The position numbers were made by a program, and so were the translations under genes. From NCBI GenBank assembly GCA_964203275.1, contig CAXNMF010000002.1, forward strand, positions 248,001-312,000: a stretch of DNA of 64,000 bases, in the 5' to 3' direction. Below are positions 1 to 9,694 of the stretch, one piece after another. This DNA is from Ga0077527 sp945862135 (GTDB lineage Bacteria > Pseudomonadota > Gammaproteobacteria > Burkholderiales > SG8-41). Under the pieces are notes generated by a model that did not search any database, was not told the DNA's origin, and saw only the letters and a list, made by a program, of their open reading frames with translations. Numbering within the stretch: the first letter of the stretch is position 1; each line of letters starts with the position of its first letter.

Positions 1-1
1 A

Positions 2-125
2 CGCGGCGAACGTGGTGAACGCGGTTCGGCCCGTGGTGAACGCAGTGAGCGTGGTGGCCGAGGTGAGCGTGGTGAACGCGGTGGCCGTGGCGAGCGTGGT
101 CCGCGCCGCGAGCGCGAAGGCAGCG
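2..125 (+). repeat. Imperfect tandem repeat encoding Arg-Gly-Glu units in the rne tail
   Basis: Short units related to CGTGGTGAACGC recur about ten times with small changes. In the rne frame they encode RGER-type peptides. The repeat lies inside coding sequence and probably expands and contracts by slippage. Confidence 0.7.
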
Positions 126-934
126 AGCGCAATGGTGATGACCGGCAACGTCGGGGTCGCGAACGCGGTCCGCGTGAAGATCGTCCGCAGGAACCGCGCG
201 AGCAGCAACGCACGCCAGCAGCAGTGGAGGCCGTGGAACTGGATCAAGCCAATCTTGCAAATGCAGCACCAGTAACGCAAGGTCCGGAGCAGCAAGGCGG
301 CGAAGAACGCAGCGGCGGTCGCCGTCGTCGCGGTCGTCGTGGCGGCGCTGATCGCGGTGAGCGCACGGGCGAGCCAGGACAGGAGCGTCAGGAACGTCAG
401 GGTCAGCAGCAACGGGCTGATCGCGTCTGGTATCCACGCACGCCGTTTGTACCGAACCCGGAATCGGAGAATGTGATTCCGAATGCGCTTGATACAGCGC
501 CGGTTGAAGAAGTTGTTAACGAATCCACGCAGACCGCAGCCCCGCTGACACCGCCGGTTCCCGTGCATGTCGCGGAACCGGCTACGACACCTGTATCGGT
601 ACCGCTTGTGCATGAGCAAGCTGCGGTTACTCAGCCTGAGCCTGTTGTTGTTGCAGAACCTGTTGCAGTAGTCCAGCAGCAACCGGCTGAAATCGTGCAG
701 GCTGTGGTCGTTCCGGCAGTGCCTGCCGCTGCACCCACACCCGTACCAGTTGCGCCGCAGCCGCTGAAAATCGAGTGGCCTTCGGACTTGCAGCAAGTGG
801 AAACCATTGCCGCGCGCGTTCAGGCCGCTATGGCCGCTGCTGACGACGGCGCTCCGAAACGCGTCAAACGTGTGCGTCCGCCGGTTGAAGCGGTGGCCAA
901 CGAGCCGTTGCAGCAGGTGGAGACCCGTAACTGA
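2..934 (+). CDS. rne: Ribonuclease E, C-terminal part (5' end outside window)
   Basis: The open frame enters from the left edge and ends at the TGA at 932-934. Only the non-catalytic tail is present. It starts with about 50 residues of Arg/Gly/Glu repeats (units such as RGERGE), continues with a basic Arg-rich stretch (GRRRRGRRGG) and a long Pro/Val/Ala-rich linker, and ends in LQQVETRN. In RNase E such low-complexity basic tails bind RNA and scaffold the degradosome. The catalytic S1/DNase I-like half is off the window, so the name rests on tail composition, the closing residues and the strong terminator behind it. Another protein with a basic disordered tail is possible but less likely. Confidence 0.75.
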   Translation, partial: RGERGERGSARGERSERGGRGERGERGGRGERGPRREREGSERNGDDRQRRGRERGPREDRPQEPREQQRTPAAVEAVELDQANLANAAPVTQGPEQQGGEERSGGRRRRGRRGGADRGERTGEPGQERQERQGQQQRADRVWYPRTPFVPNPESENVIPNALDTAPVEEVVNESTQTAAPLTPPVPVHVAEPATTPVSVPLVHEQAAVTQPEPVVVAEPVAVVQQQPAEIVQAVVVPAVPAAAPTPVPVAPQPLKIEWPSDLQQVETIAARVQAAMAAADDGAPKRVKRVRPPVEAVANEPLQQVETRN

Positions 935-984
935 TCAGGGATGTAATTTAAGTTATTGTTTTTAAATGACTTTTAATTAAAATA

Positions 985-1011
985 CGGCGCAGAACCCTGC
1001 GCCGTTTTTTT
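985..1011 (+). terminator. Rho-independent terminator after rne
   Basis: An 8-bp perfect stem CGGCGCAG/CTGCGCCG (985-992 and 997-1004) with an AACC loop is followed by seven T residues. On the other strand the stem is followed by an A/T-rich run (TATTTTAATT), so it may also stop phaC transcripts. Confidence 0.9.
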
Positions 1012-1035
1012 CCGCTGTGAGCTGATCAGCAATCG

Positions 1036-2784
1036 CTAAGGTTCCTGCACGTACAAGCCTGGCGCTGCGCAGAGAACGGGGTAACGGTTGCTGTCTCCTG
1101 GCTGTCGCGGTGTCACCAGCGGCCCGCATTGCGCGGCAAGCCGCTGCGTCCAGTGCTCCCACCAACTGCCCTTCACTTCGGTGCACTGGTGCTTCCATTC
1201 ATCAGCGTTTTGATCGGCGCAGGGCCCGCTCCAGTAACTGCGTTTCGGCGGCGTCACCGGCGGATTGATGATGCCGAGGATGTGTCCGGAGCTGGACAGT
1301 GTGTAATGCACCGGCGCATTCAGCTTATCTGCAATCTTGAACGTGGCTTTCCATGGCGCGATGTGATCTTCCTCGCAGCCCACCGCATACAGCGGCTGGC
1401 GGATACGCCCCAGATCAATGCCGTGTCCGGCGAGGGTCAGCCCGTCCTTCTGCACCAGCTTGTTGTGCAGGTAGAACTCGCGCAGATAAAACGCATGCAT
1501 TGCACGCGGCATGCGCGTGACATCGGTATTCCAGTACAGCACGTCGAAAGCCGGCGGCGTTTCGCCATACAGGTAGTTGTGCACGAAGTAATGCCAGATC
1601 AGGCTGTTCGAGCGCAACAGCCGGAACGCCCGCGCCATGTCGCGCCCTTCAAGAAAGCCCTGCTGCGCCATCATTACTTCCAGCGAGTTGATGGTTTCCT
1701 CGTTGAGGAAAACCTCGATCCCGCCGGGCCGCGAAAAATCGGTCAGCGTGGTCAACAACGTCCAGTGCGCCACCGGAACCTTTTTTGCATCCGCGTATTC
1801 GGCGTTGTACCAGGCCATCATCGCTGCCAGAGCAGTCCCGCCGATGCAGTAACCCACGGCATGCACTTGTGTGGTTCCGCAGATGGCGCGCGCGGCATCC
1901 ACGGCTTCCCTCATGCCCTTCATCAGATAGTCGTCAAAAGTGGTTTCGGACTGCGCTGCAGTCGGGTTGCGCCAGCTGACGACAAACACCGTAAAACCCT
2001 GTGCGGCAAGGTGGCGTACAAAACTTTTCTTTTCATTGAGATCAAGAATGTAGAACTTGTTGATCCATGGCGGAAAGATCACGATCGGGATGGCATGCAC
2101 CTTTTTGGTCGTCGGTGCATACTGGATCAGTTCCATCAGGTCATTGCGGTACACCACGGCGCCGGGAGTCAGCGCCAGGTTTTTCCCGACCTGGAATGCA
2201 GAGCGATCGACCATCTGCACATCTCCGGTGCGCAGGTCGTCCAGCCACTGCTTCAGACCATGGCTCAGCGTTGCTCCGCCCGATTCCCAGAATTTTTTGA
2301 GCGCAACCGGGTTTGTGAACAGATAATTGTTCGGCGCGATGGCGTTGAGCCACTGCCGCGCCCAGAACGCCGCGTGACGGCGCTCCTTCGCAGGTGTATC
2401 GGGCGCATCGAACAGCGCCTCCTCCAGCCAGTGGGTATACAGCAGGTAATACTGCTTGAGCAGAGAAAACGGCGCGGAATCATTCCATACCGGATCAACA
2501 AAGCGTTCGTCATCCGGTCTCGGCACCAGCACGGGTTCCGGCTTGAGCCCGGTCGCTGCCTGCCATGCGTTGAGTTGCAGCGACTGCACGTCACGCGTCA
2601 GTTTTGAAAGCGCAGTGGCCAGTTGTTCCGGATTGGCCAGCCAGCCTTCCGCCGCTTTGCGGAATGATGCACCAATACCGAAGGGATCCATCGCATGATG
2701 GATTTTTTCGAGTTGTTCACTCCACTGCGCGGCACTGCGCTGAATCGCGTCGGACGCCGGCAATCTGTCTTTGCGTTTGGTCAT
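1036..2784 (-). CDS. phaC: Class I poly(3-hydroxyalkanoate) synthase
   Basis: Polymerises (R)-3-hydroxyacyl-CoA into polyhydroxyalkanoate storage granules. The 582-residue length fits class I synthases. The lipase-like box GYCIGG (residues 311-316) holds the nucleophile Cys313. The other triad members are Asp473 in EEDHIAPW and His501 in SSGHILGI. The N-terminal PhaC_N domain covers roughly residues 60-240 and the alpha/beta hydrolase fold follows. The ATG at 2784 is preceded by GGAG/AGGAT. No phaA or phaB lies beside it. A FabG-like reductase at 24.4-25.2 kb could supply hydroxyacyl-CoA, but that is inference. Confidence 0.95.
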   Translation of the reverse strand: MTKRKDRLPASDAIQRSAAQWSEQLEKIHHAMDPFGIGASFRKAAEGWLANPEQLATALSKLTRDVQSLQLNAWQAATGLKPEPVLVPRPDDERFVDPVWNDSAPFSLLKQYYLLYTHWLEEALFDAPDTPAKERRHAAFWARQWLNAIAPNNYLFTNPVALKKFWESGGATLSHGLKQWLDDLRTGDVQMVDRSAFQVGKNLALTPGAVVYRNDLMELIQYAPTTKKVHAIPIVIFPPWINKFYILDLNEKKSFVRHLAAQGFTVFVVSWRNPTAAQSETTFDDYLMKGMREAVDAARAICGTTQVHAVGYCIGGTALAAMMAWYNAEYADAKKVPVAHWTLLTTLTDFSRPGGIEVFLNEETINSLEVMMAQQGFLEGRDMARAFRLLRSNSLIWHYFVHNYLYGETPPAFDVLYWNTDVTRMPRAMHAFYLREFYLHNKLVQKDGLTLAGHGIDLGRIRQPLYAVGCEEDHIAPWKATFKIADKLNAPVHYTLSSSGHILGIINPPVTPPKRSYWSGPCADQNADEWKHQCTEVKGSWWEHWTQRLAAQCGPLVTPRQPGDSNRYPVLCAAPGLYVQEP

Positions 2785-2867
2785 GGAAATATCCTACTCC
2801 ACGACCGCAATCCGGTGTGCGCCGGAATCCCGGTTGTCTGACCTAAATCAACGCTCCTGCTCCGGCG

Positions 2868-5257
2868 CTACTTCTTCAGCTTGGCAAACGCGAGGGCCAT
2901 GGCGCTTGGCGGGGCGGTTTCCCGAGATTCCCGCTGCAGCCTGGCGTCGTTGCGGTTGCCACCGGTGGGCCGGCGATCACCGGCTGAAGCCGGCCCTGAT
3001 GCCCGCCGCGCACCTTCCTCTGACGGTGCATCGAGTCGCATCGTCAGCGCGATGCGCTGGCGTTTGATGTCCACTTCAATGACCTTGACCTTGACGATCT
3101 GCCCTGGTTTGACCACCTCGTGCGGGTCCTTGACGAAACGGTTGGCCAGCGCCGAGACGTGCACCAAGCCGTCTTGGTGTCACCGATGTCGACAAACGCG
3201 CCAAACGCGGCGACGTTGGTGACTACGCCTTCAAGGACCATATCGGGTTGCAGATCAGTCAGTTTATCAATGCCCTCGCGGAAGGTCGCCATCTTGAATT
3301 CCGGCCGCGGATCCCGCCCCGGCTTTTCCAGTTCGGCAATCACGTCGCGGACCGTGGGTACGCCAAATTGGTCATCGGCAAATTCGCTTGCCGACAGGCT
3401 TTTCAGCAATTGCGTTTGCCCCATGACTTCAGTGATTTCCTTGCCGATTCGCGCCAGAATGCGTTGCACCAGCGGATAAGCCTCAGGGTGTACTGCAGAA
3501 CGATCAAGCGGGTTGACGCCATTGTTGACGCGCAAGAATCCCGCAGCCTGTTCAAAAGTCTTGTCGCCCAGGCGCGGCACCTTGCGGATCATCTCGCGAT
3601 TCTTGAAGGCGCCGTTGGCATCGCGGTAGTCGACAATGTTGCGCGCCAGCGTGCTGTTCAGTCCCGAAACCCGCGCCAGCAACGCCGCCGATGCCGTATT
3701 GACGTCAACACCGACTGCATTGACGCAATCCTCGACGGTAGCATCCAGATTGCGCGCCAGTGCGCGCTGGTTGACGTCATGTTGATATTGACCGACGCCG
3801 ATGGCCTTTGGTTCGATCTTGACCAGCTCAGCCAGCGGATCCTGCACCCGCCGAGCAATCGACACCGCACCACGAATGCTGACGTCGAGGTCCGGAAATT
3901 CGGCTGCGGCAAATGCCGAGGCCGAATAGACCGAGGCGCCCGCTTCGCTGACAACGATCTTCGCCATGCGCCTTGCCGGCTTGAGCGCAGCCACCCGTGT
4001 TATCAATTCGGCGGCCAGTTTGTCGGTCTCCCGGCTCGCGGTACCGTTGCCGATCGAAATCAGGTCAACGCCATGCTGAACCGACATCCGGGCAAGCGTG
4101 GCCAGTGAACCTTCCCAGTCATTGCGCGGTGCATGGGGATAAATCGTTGCCGTATCCAGCAGCTTGCCTGTTGCATCCACCACTGCGACCTTGCAGCCGG
4201 TGCGCAGTCCAGGATCAAGTCCCAGCACGGCCTTGGGCCCTGCCGGCGCAGCCAGCAGCAGCTCACGCAGATTGCGGCCGAAAATGCGTATGGCTTCGTT
4301 CTCTGCGTTTTCCCGCAGTTGCAGCATCAGATCAGCACTGAGGTGTAAATGAGCCTTAACGCGCCAGGTCCAGTTGCAGACGCCGGCCAGCCATTTGTCC
4401 GCTGGACGGCCGCGATCTTCAATGCCGAAATGTGATGCAATCATGGCCGCGCAGGGATGCGGTACCGTGGCTTCGAGTTCTTCGCCCAGTCCCAGCTGCA
4501 GCATCAACACGCCCAGAGTACGTCCGCGGAACAGTGCGAGCGCGCGGTGCGAAGGAATGTTGCGGATCAGTTCGGAATAAGCATAGTAGTCGCGGAATTT
4601 CTCTTCTTCTGCAGCCTCCTGCCCTTTCACCACGGTTGAACTCAGGATGCCTTCGTTGTGCAGGCGGGTACGCAGCTTGGCCAGCAGTTCGGCGGTTTCG
4701 GCAAAACGCTCGGACAGAATGTCACGTGCTCCCTCCAGTGCGGCCTTGGCATCTGGCACATTGATGGCCTCGACGCCTTCCGTTGCGGGTTTGACATTGA
4801 TATACCCCGCCGCTTCGGTCTCCGGATCGAGCATCGGATTTCCGAGCAAGGCGTCAGCCAGCGGTTCCAGACCGGCTTCCCGCGCAATCTGTGCCTTGGT
4901 GCGGCGTTTGGGTTTGAACGGCAGGTACAGGTCTTCCAGCGTCTGCTTGGTGGCGCCGGCCTCGATGGCCTGGCGCAGCGTGTCGGTCATCTTGCCCTGC
5001 TCTTCAATCGACGCAATGATCGCCGCGCGGCGGTCTTCCAGCTCACGCAGATAGATCAGCCGCTCTTCAAGAGTGCGCAGCTGGGTGTCATCCAGATTTC
5101 CGGTGACTTCCTTGCGGTAACGGGCGATGAAGGGGACGGTGGAGCCTTCATCGAGCAGCGTTACCGTGGCGGCAACCTGACTGGCATTGACATTGAGTTC
5201 GGCTGCAATGACTTTGACGATTTTCAGCTGGACTGCCGATGTTGCAGTGATGCTCAT
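2868..5257 (-). CDS. tex: Tex-family transcription accessory protein (frameshifted near 3176-3182)
   Basis: Nucleic-acid-binding protein with an N-terminal helical region, a YqgF/RNase H-like domain (AVLGLDPGLRTGCK), helix-hairpin-helix repeats (GVDVNTASAALLARVSGL) and a C-terminal S1 domain. Tex is conserved, and where studied it affects transcription and fitness. The first frame runs from 5257 to the middle of the S1 domain (VAAFGAFVDIG), then leaves the family sequence. The missing part (LVHVSALANRFVKDPHEVV) continues in the next frame to a stop at 2868, so one base appears to be missing near 3180. The tail after S1 is long and basic. The start codon overlaps the rdgC stop (ATGA at 5254-5257), so the two are cotranscribed. 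Confidence 0.9.
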
Positions 5258-6158
5258 GTTCTGGTTTTCTCCCCGCCCAGTGCCTTGGTCAGATCGGCCA
5301 GCAACAGCGCCAGTTCACCGGTCATCAGGGCAAAGTCGATTTCGAATTGTTGGTCGTCATCCTCAACCTCGGCATCGGCTTCACGCTTGAGGATGTCGAG
5401 GAAGGTCACGCGTTTGATCTGCAACTGCTCGGTCAGCACGAACGAAATGCGGTCATTCCAGGTCAGGCCCAGCCGGACCACGGTTTTGCCACCGTTGATA
5501 TGGTCGCGGATTTCCTTGCCTTCAAGGCTGTGCCGCACATAACGCACGGTGGCCTTGCTGCCGTCGGCCGCACGCAACTCCAGATCCTGGTCTATGCTGA
5601 ACGCGCCTGGAACCTCGCCCTGAATCAGCCATTGCGACATGGCTGAAGCCGGTGACCTTTCGGTTTCAAGCCGGCGCGCCGGAAAACCCTCATCGGTCCG
5701 GCGCAACACTTCCATGAACTGCTCAGCCTTCGCCTCGCCGGAGGTGTCGATGACCAGCCAGTTGCTGGCCGAGTCGATCCAGGCATGTGTGATCCGGCGT
5801 CGCACCAGTGCGCGTGGCAGCAGTTCATTCAATACCTGGGCCTTGAGGTCGCGCATCTGCTTGCGGCTGACCGGATGCGCCTGTTGGCGCGCCATGTCAT
5901 CGGCGCGCGTCTGCGCTTCCTGTCGCACCACCGAAGCTGGCAGCAACTTCTGCTCTTCACCAAGCCCGAACAGCCACTGGAGGTTCTGGCGATGCAGGAA
6001 TAAACCGTCTTCGTGCGGACAGACCCAGCCGCGACTTTCCATCTGGAAGCCGCCGCAGGCGCTGCAAGGCTTCATGGGCGAGCTTGCGATCGAAATCGTC
6101 AGGCATCGGCGGACCAGCCTTCAGGCAGCCGGTAAACAACAAGATTCTTGAACCGCAT
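5254..6158 (-). CDS. rdgC: Recombination-associated protein RdgC (two frameshifts near the 5' end)
   Basis: RdgC forms a ring around double-stranded DNA and modulates RecA. The bulk (from CGGFQMESRGWVCP to the end at 5254) is one frame. The family N-terminus is found in two other frames: MRFKNLVVYRLPEGWSADA from the ATG at 6158, then DFDRKLAHEALQ. Removing one base near 6108 and one near 6058 gives a continuous protein of about 300 residues, the normal RdgC length. Both breaks are one-base insertions and are probably sequence errors. It overlaps tex by four bases. Confidence 0.88.
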
Positions 6159-6295
6159 GGCGATATAAAAGTCGGGGATTATAAGGCTTAGTCATCGACA
6201 CGCTGCTGTTTTCTCGGCCTCATTGTTTTATCAGGACTTTCTGCCACTCAACGGCAACAGCGGATAAAATCAATGCTATTGACATCAACGCCGGA

Positions 6296-7597
6296 GTGCC
6301 TGTCGTGCCCGAGAAAAATCTGCATGAATTGACCGCAACTGAAATCGTCAGCCTTATTGCCGCCGGAAAAACCACGGCTGAAGCCGTGGCCCGCGCATGT
6401 CTTGATTACATCGCCGAACGCGAGCCTGCCGTGCAGGCCTGGCAGTTTCTCGATCCGCAACTCGTCATCAAGCAGGCACAGGCGCTGGATCGCGGAGCCG
6501 CACGCGGCCCGTTGCACGGTGTTCCGGTTGGCATGAAAGACATCATCGATACCGCAGACATGCCGACGGAATACGGCACGCCCATTCATGCCGGACATCG
6601 CCCGCACATGGATGCAGCCTGCGTCGCACTGACGCGCCGCGCGGGCGGAATCATCATGGGCAAAACCGTGACTACGGAATTTGCCAACCGCCATCCGGGC
6701 AAGACCATGCATCCCATGGACCCGAAACGTACGCCAGGCGGATCTTCCAGCGGTTCAGCCGCCGCGGTGGGCGACCGGATGATTCCGCTCGCAGTCGGAA
6801 CACAGACCACGGGCTCGACCATACGTCCTGCCGCCTATAACGGCTGCGTGGGTTATCGCCCGACGTGGGGCGATCTGCGACTGGCCGGTGTCATGGAGGC
6901 CGCCGGATCGCTCGATACGCTGGGACTGATTGCGCGTTCTGTTGAAGACATTGCTTTGTACCGCAACGTGCTGATCGGCGTACCGACGGAAGCCCTGCCG
7001 GCATCGCCGTGCCAACCACCCCGTGTCGGCGTCTGTCGCACGCAGTTCTGGAGTGAAACCGATGAAGCGACCAAAATCGCCATCGAGTCCTGCGCGCAGG
7101 TTATGGCAAAAGGCGGCGCCAAGGTCACTGATCTCGAGTTACAGGCCAGCTTTGATCCGATCGACGAGATCCATCAACGGATTTCCAGTTTCGAATTTGC
7201 GCGCAATCGCGCCTGGGAAATCAACCATCACTACGAGAAGATCAGCAAGACGCTGCGCGATAACCGTTTGAAACACGGCCTCGCCTACAGCTTCGAGCAG
7301 TACCGTGACGCTCGTGCGCAGGGCGAAAAACTGCGCCTGCAACTTGACGACATTTTCCGGGACTATGACGTCATCCTGACGCCGTCAGCGCCGGGCGAGC
7401 CGCCCATCGGACTGAACGCCACCGGTTCGGCAGCCTTCAGTTCGATCTGGACGGTTTGCCACAATCCGTCAATGACCCTGCCTTTGTTCAATGGTCCGAA
7501 CAAATTACCCATCGGCGTGCAGCTCGTTACACGTCGCGATACCGATCGTTATCTGTTTGAAGTGTCGCGCTGGACTTGCGCGCTGTTCGGTCGCTGA
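6296..7597 (+). CDS. Amidase-signature family hydrolase
   Basis: Hydrolyses a carbon-nitrogen amide bond; the substrate is not deducible. The Ser-cisSer-Lys triad is intact: Lys81 (VGMKD), Ser150 (PGGSSSGS) and Ser174 (TTGSTIRP). At 433 residues it is slightly short for the family. The start is a GTG at 6296; a second in-frame GTG at 6305 is possible and neither has a strong ribosome site. It converges on a Bug receptor gene and sits at the edge of the amidase/asparaginase/receptor cluster (6.3-13.6 kb). It is not GatA, because it lacks GatB and GatC neighbours. Confidence 0.88.
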   Translation: MPVVPEKNLHELTATEIVSLIAAGKTTAEAVARACLDYIAEREPAVQAWQFLDPQLVIKQAQALDRGAARGPLHGVPVGMKDIIDTADMPTEYGTPIHAGHRPHMDAACVALTRRAGGIIMGKTVTTEFANRHPGKTMHPMDPKRTPGGSSSGSAAAVGDRMIPLAVGTQTTGSTIRPAAYNGCVGYRPTWGDLRLAGVMEAAGSLDTLGLIARSVEDIALYRNVLIGVPTEALPASPCQPPRVGVCRTQFWSETDEATKIAIESCAQVMAKGGAKVTDLELQASFDPIDEIHQRISSFEFARNRAWEINHHYEKISKTLRDNRLKHGLAYSFEQYRDARAQGEKLRLQLDDIFRDYDVILTPSAPGEPPIGLNATGSAAFSSIWTVCHNPSMTLPLFNGPNKLPIGVQLVTRRDTDRYLFEVSRWTCALFGR

Positions 7598-7641
7598 ATG
7601 ATGACCGGACGGCGCTTCCGCGTCGCCCGGCTTATTCACAT

Positions 7642-8610
7642 CTACTCGACGGTGATGCCTGCGCCCTTGATCACTTTAGCCCACTTGGTTGCTTCTGCTT
7701 TGACATAAGCGGTGAAGTTTTCGGGGCTGCTGGAGGTGGCAACGATCCCCGCCTCGATCAAGCGCTTTTTGACGTCGGGTGCGGCCAGTGCCTTGACGAC
7801 TTCGGCGTTCAACTTCGTGACAATGTCTTTTGGCGTGCCGGCCGGCAGGAACACGCCATACCAGTTGTTGACTTCAAAACCCTTGAGCCCGGCCTCGGAG
7901 ACGGTCGGCAGATCGGGCATCAGTTCAAAGCGCTGATTTCCGGTCATCGCCAGTGGCCGCACGCGTTTGGAATCCATTGCAGCGACCGCCGTGCTGACCG
8001 TAGAGAATACGACCTGCACATTTCCGGAAACCAGATCCAGCATTGCCGGTGCGCCACCTTTGTATGGCACATGCACCATCTTGACGCCGGCCAGTACGTT
8101 AAACAGTTCTCCAGCAAGATGATCGGTAGCTCCTGGGCCCGATGAACCGTAATTCATCTGTCCAGGACGTGCTTTCGCAATGGCAATCATTTCTTTGACG
8201 TTTTTGGCCGGAAGCGAGGGATGCACCACCAAAACATTGAGTGCATTGGCCGCCTGTGAAACCGGAACAAGATCACGCATCGGGTCGTAAGTCATTTTTT
8301 TGTAGAGACTCGGATTGATGGCAATCGGTCCGATGGTGCCCAATACCATTGTGTAGCCGTCGGCCGGTGCTTTGGCGGCCATATCTACGCCGATCATGCC
8401 GCCAGCACCCCCGCGGTTTTCTACCACCACCTGCTGTCCAAGCGAAGTTGACAGCTTCTGTGCGAGAGCACGTGAGGTGATGTCAGCACCACCGCCCGGT
8501 GCAAATGGACTGATCAAGCGCACCGGACGAGTGGGCCAGCTTTGAGCTTCGGCAATGGACGGCGCAAGGACCGAGGCACAAAGTGCGATGACTGCAGCAG
8601 TAGAACGCAT
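7642..8610 (-). CDS. Bug/TctC-family periplasmic solute receptor
   Basis: Extracytoplasmic binding protein of the tripartite tricarboxylate transporter type. It has a signal peptide of about 22 residues (cleavage near AEA-QSW) and the family landmarks YPxRPVRLI-like start, PGGGADI loop, VVVENRGGAGG, APADGYT, VPYKGGAPA and LPTVSEAG. The ATG at 8610 was chosen over an upstream ATG because the signal peptide starts there. The ligand is unknown; family members bind carboxylates and small polar molecules. It lies downstream of the asparaginase-like gene on the same strand, 51 bases away, and may share its transcript. No TctA/TctB membrane subunits are in the window. Confidence 0.92.
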   Translation of the reverse strand: MRSTAAVIALCASVLAPSIAEAQSWPTRPVRLISPFAPGGGADITSRALAQKLSTSLGQQVVVENRGGAGGMIGVDMAAKAPADGYTMVLGTIGPIAINPSLYKKMTYDPMRDLVPVSQAANALNVLVVHPSLPAKNVKEMIAIAKARPGQMNYGSSGPGATDHLAGELFNVLAGVKMVHVPYKGGAPAMLDLVSGNVQVVFSTVSTAVAAMDSKRVRPLAMTGNQRFELMPDLPTVSEAGLKGFEVNNWYGVFLPAGTPKDIVTKLNAEVVKALAAPDVKKRLIEAGIVATSSSPENFTAYVKAEATKWAKVIKGAGITVE

Positions 8611-8661
8611 AACCTGAATCTCCAGAATGTAAGAATAAATAGTCGATGGCACAGCGGATTA

Positions 8662-9651
8662 TCAGCCGCCGGCTGCCTTGAAAATAGCTTTTAACTGCTC
8701 ATGGTCGTTGGTACTTGCCAGTGCAACCATAAGCAGAATCCGTGCTTTGATGCCGCTGAGATATCCGGATGAAATGGCGCCCTTGGCCAGTAAACTCTGG
8801 AATGAGCCCGGATAGCCTTTCCCGAGATGCGGCGCTCCAGATGAAAGACGCAGGCCGGCGATTACCGGGATGCCGGCATCCAGTGCCGCACAGGCGCCCT
8901 CATAAAATGGCCCATTGACGTTGCCGCCACCGGTTCCTTCGATGACGATGCCATCGACTTTTCCGGCGATGCAGGCACGGAACAACAGGTCATTGCCGCC
9001 CTGCCCCATTTTGATGATATGCACGTTGTCGCGGACTTGATCAACCTCGAGATGAACCCGCCGTTGCGGCATTGAGAAAAACGAGGCACCGTATTTCGAC
9101 ACGGCGCCTATGGGGCCGCCATCGCGTGCGCCAAAACACGTCAGGACTTCTGGATTGATCTTGGTGACATCGCGCGCGGCATGAATCTGGCTACCCAGTG
9201 AAACCATCACTCCGCGACCTCGGGCTTCGGGATCGGCAGCGATCATCGCTGCATAGAGGATGTTTCTTGGGCCATCCGGATCCTTTTCATCGGCATTGCG
9301 CTGCGCACCCGTAAAAACAATGGGCTTGTCGCTGCCAACCGTAAGATCCATCAAATAGGCAGATTCTTCCAGTGTGGCCGTGCCATGTGTCACCACAGCG
9401 CCGACTACGCTTTCATCGGCAAGAACCCGTCGTAGCGTATCCCGCAATCCGAACGCCGTCGGCGTATCCATCAAAGCGCTGTTGATGTTCGAATGCTCGA
9501 CGACTTCGATATCCGAAATTCCAGAAAGTTCTGGAACGGCGGCAACGAGATCCTGTGCCGTCTCCGCCGAAACGTGCCCGCCGATTTTTTTGTCGTAGCG
9601 TGAAGCAATGGTCCCGCCGGTCCCCACCACACAGATTCTGGGTTTAGTCAC
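8662..9651 (-). CDS. Type II asparaginase-like amidohydrolase with HGTAT instead of HGTDT motif
   Basis: Asparaginase/glutaminase fold. The nucleophile Thr14 lies in VGTGGTIAS and Lys164 in RDVTKINPE. The second active-site motif, normally HGTDT, reads HGTAT (Thr91-Ala92). The missing Asp is the residue that in E. coli AnsB (Asp90) holds the substrate alpha-amino group. Codons at this site are clean and in frame. I chose the GTG at 9651 because AAAAGGAA precedes it; a TTG at 9702 would add 17 residues but overlaps the upstream stop. There is no obvious signal peptide. Neighbouring Bug receptors suggest uptake of an amide, perhaps not asparagine. Confidence 0.85.
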   Translation of the reverse strand: MTKPRICVVGTGGTIASRYDKKIGGHVSAETAQDLVAAVPELSGISDIEVVEHSNINSALMDTPTAFGLRDTLRRVLADESVVGAVVTHGTATLEESAYLMDLTVGSDKPIVFTGAQRNADEKDPDGPRNILYAAMIAADPEARGRGVMVSLGSQIHAARDVTKINPEVLTCFGARDGGPIGAVSKYGASFFSMPQRRVHLEVDQVRDNVHIIKMGQGGNDLLFRACIAGKVDGIVIEGTGGGNVNGPFYEGACAALDAGIPVIAGLRLSSGAPHLGKGYPGSFQSLLAKGAISSGYLSGIKARILLMVALASTNDHEQLKAIFKAAGG

Positions 9652-9694
9652 GGATGCTGATTCCTTTTCGAATTTCTGCCATCGACGTTCCCCC

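Noticed and set aside
12..275. Val/Ala-rich open frame overlapping the rne tail
   Set aside because: It is the repeat read in another frame. The Arg-Gly-Glu frame continues to the terminator and fits RNase E.
1129..2607. A 492-codon open frame opposite phaC
   Set aside because: Antisense shadow of phaC; no recognisable protein pattern and no ribosome site.
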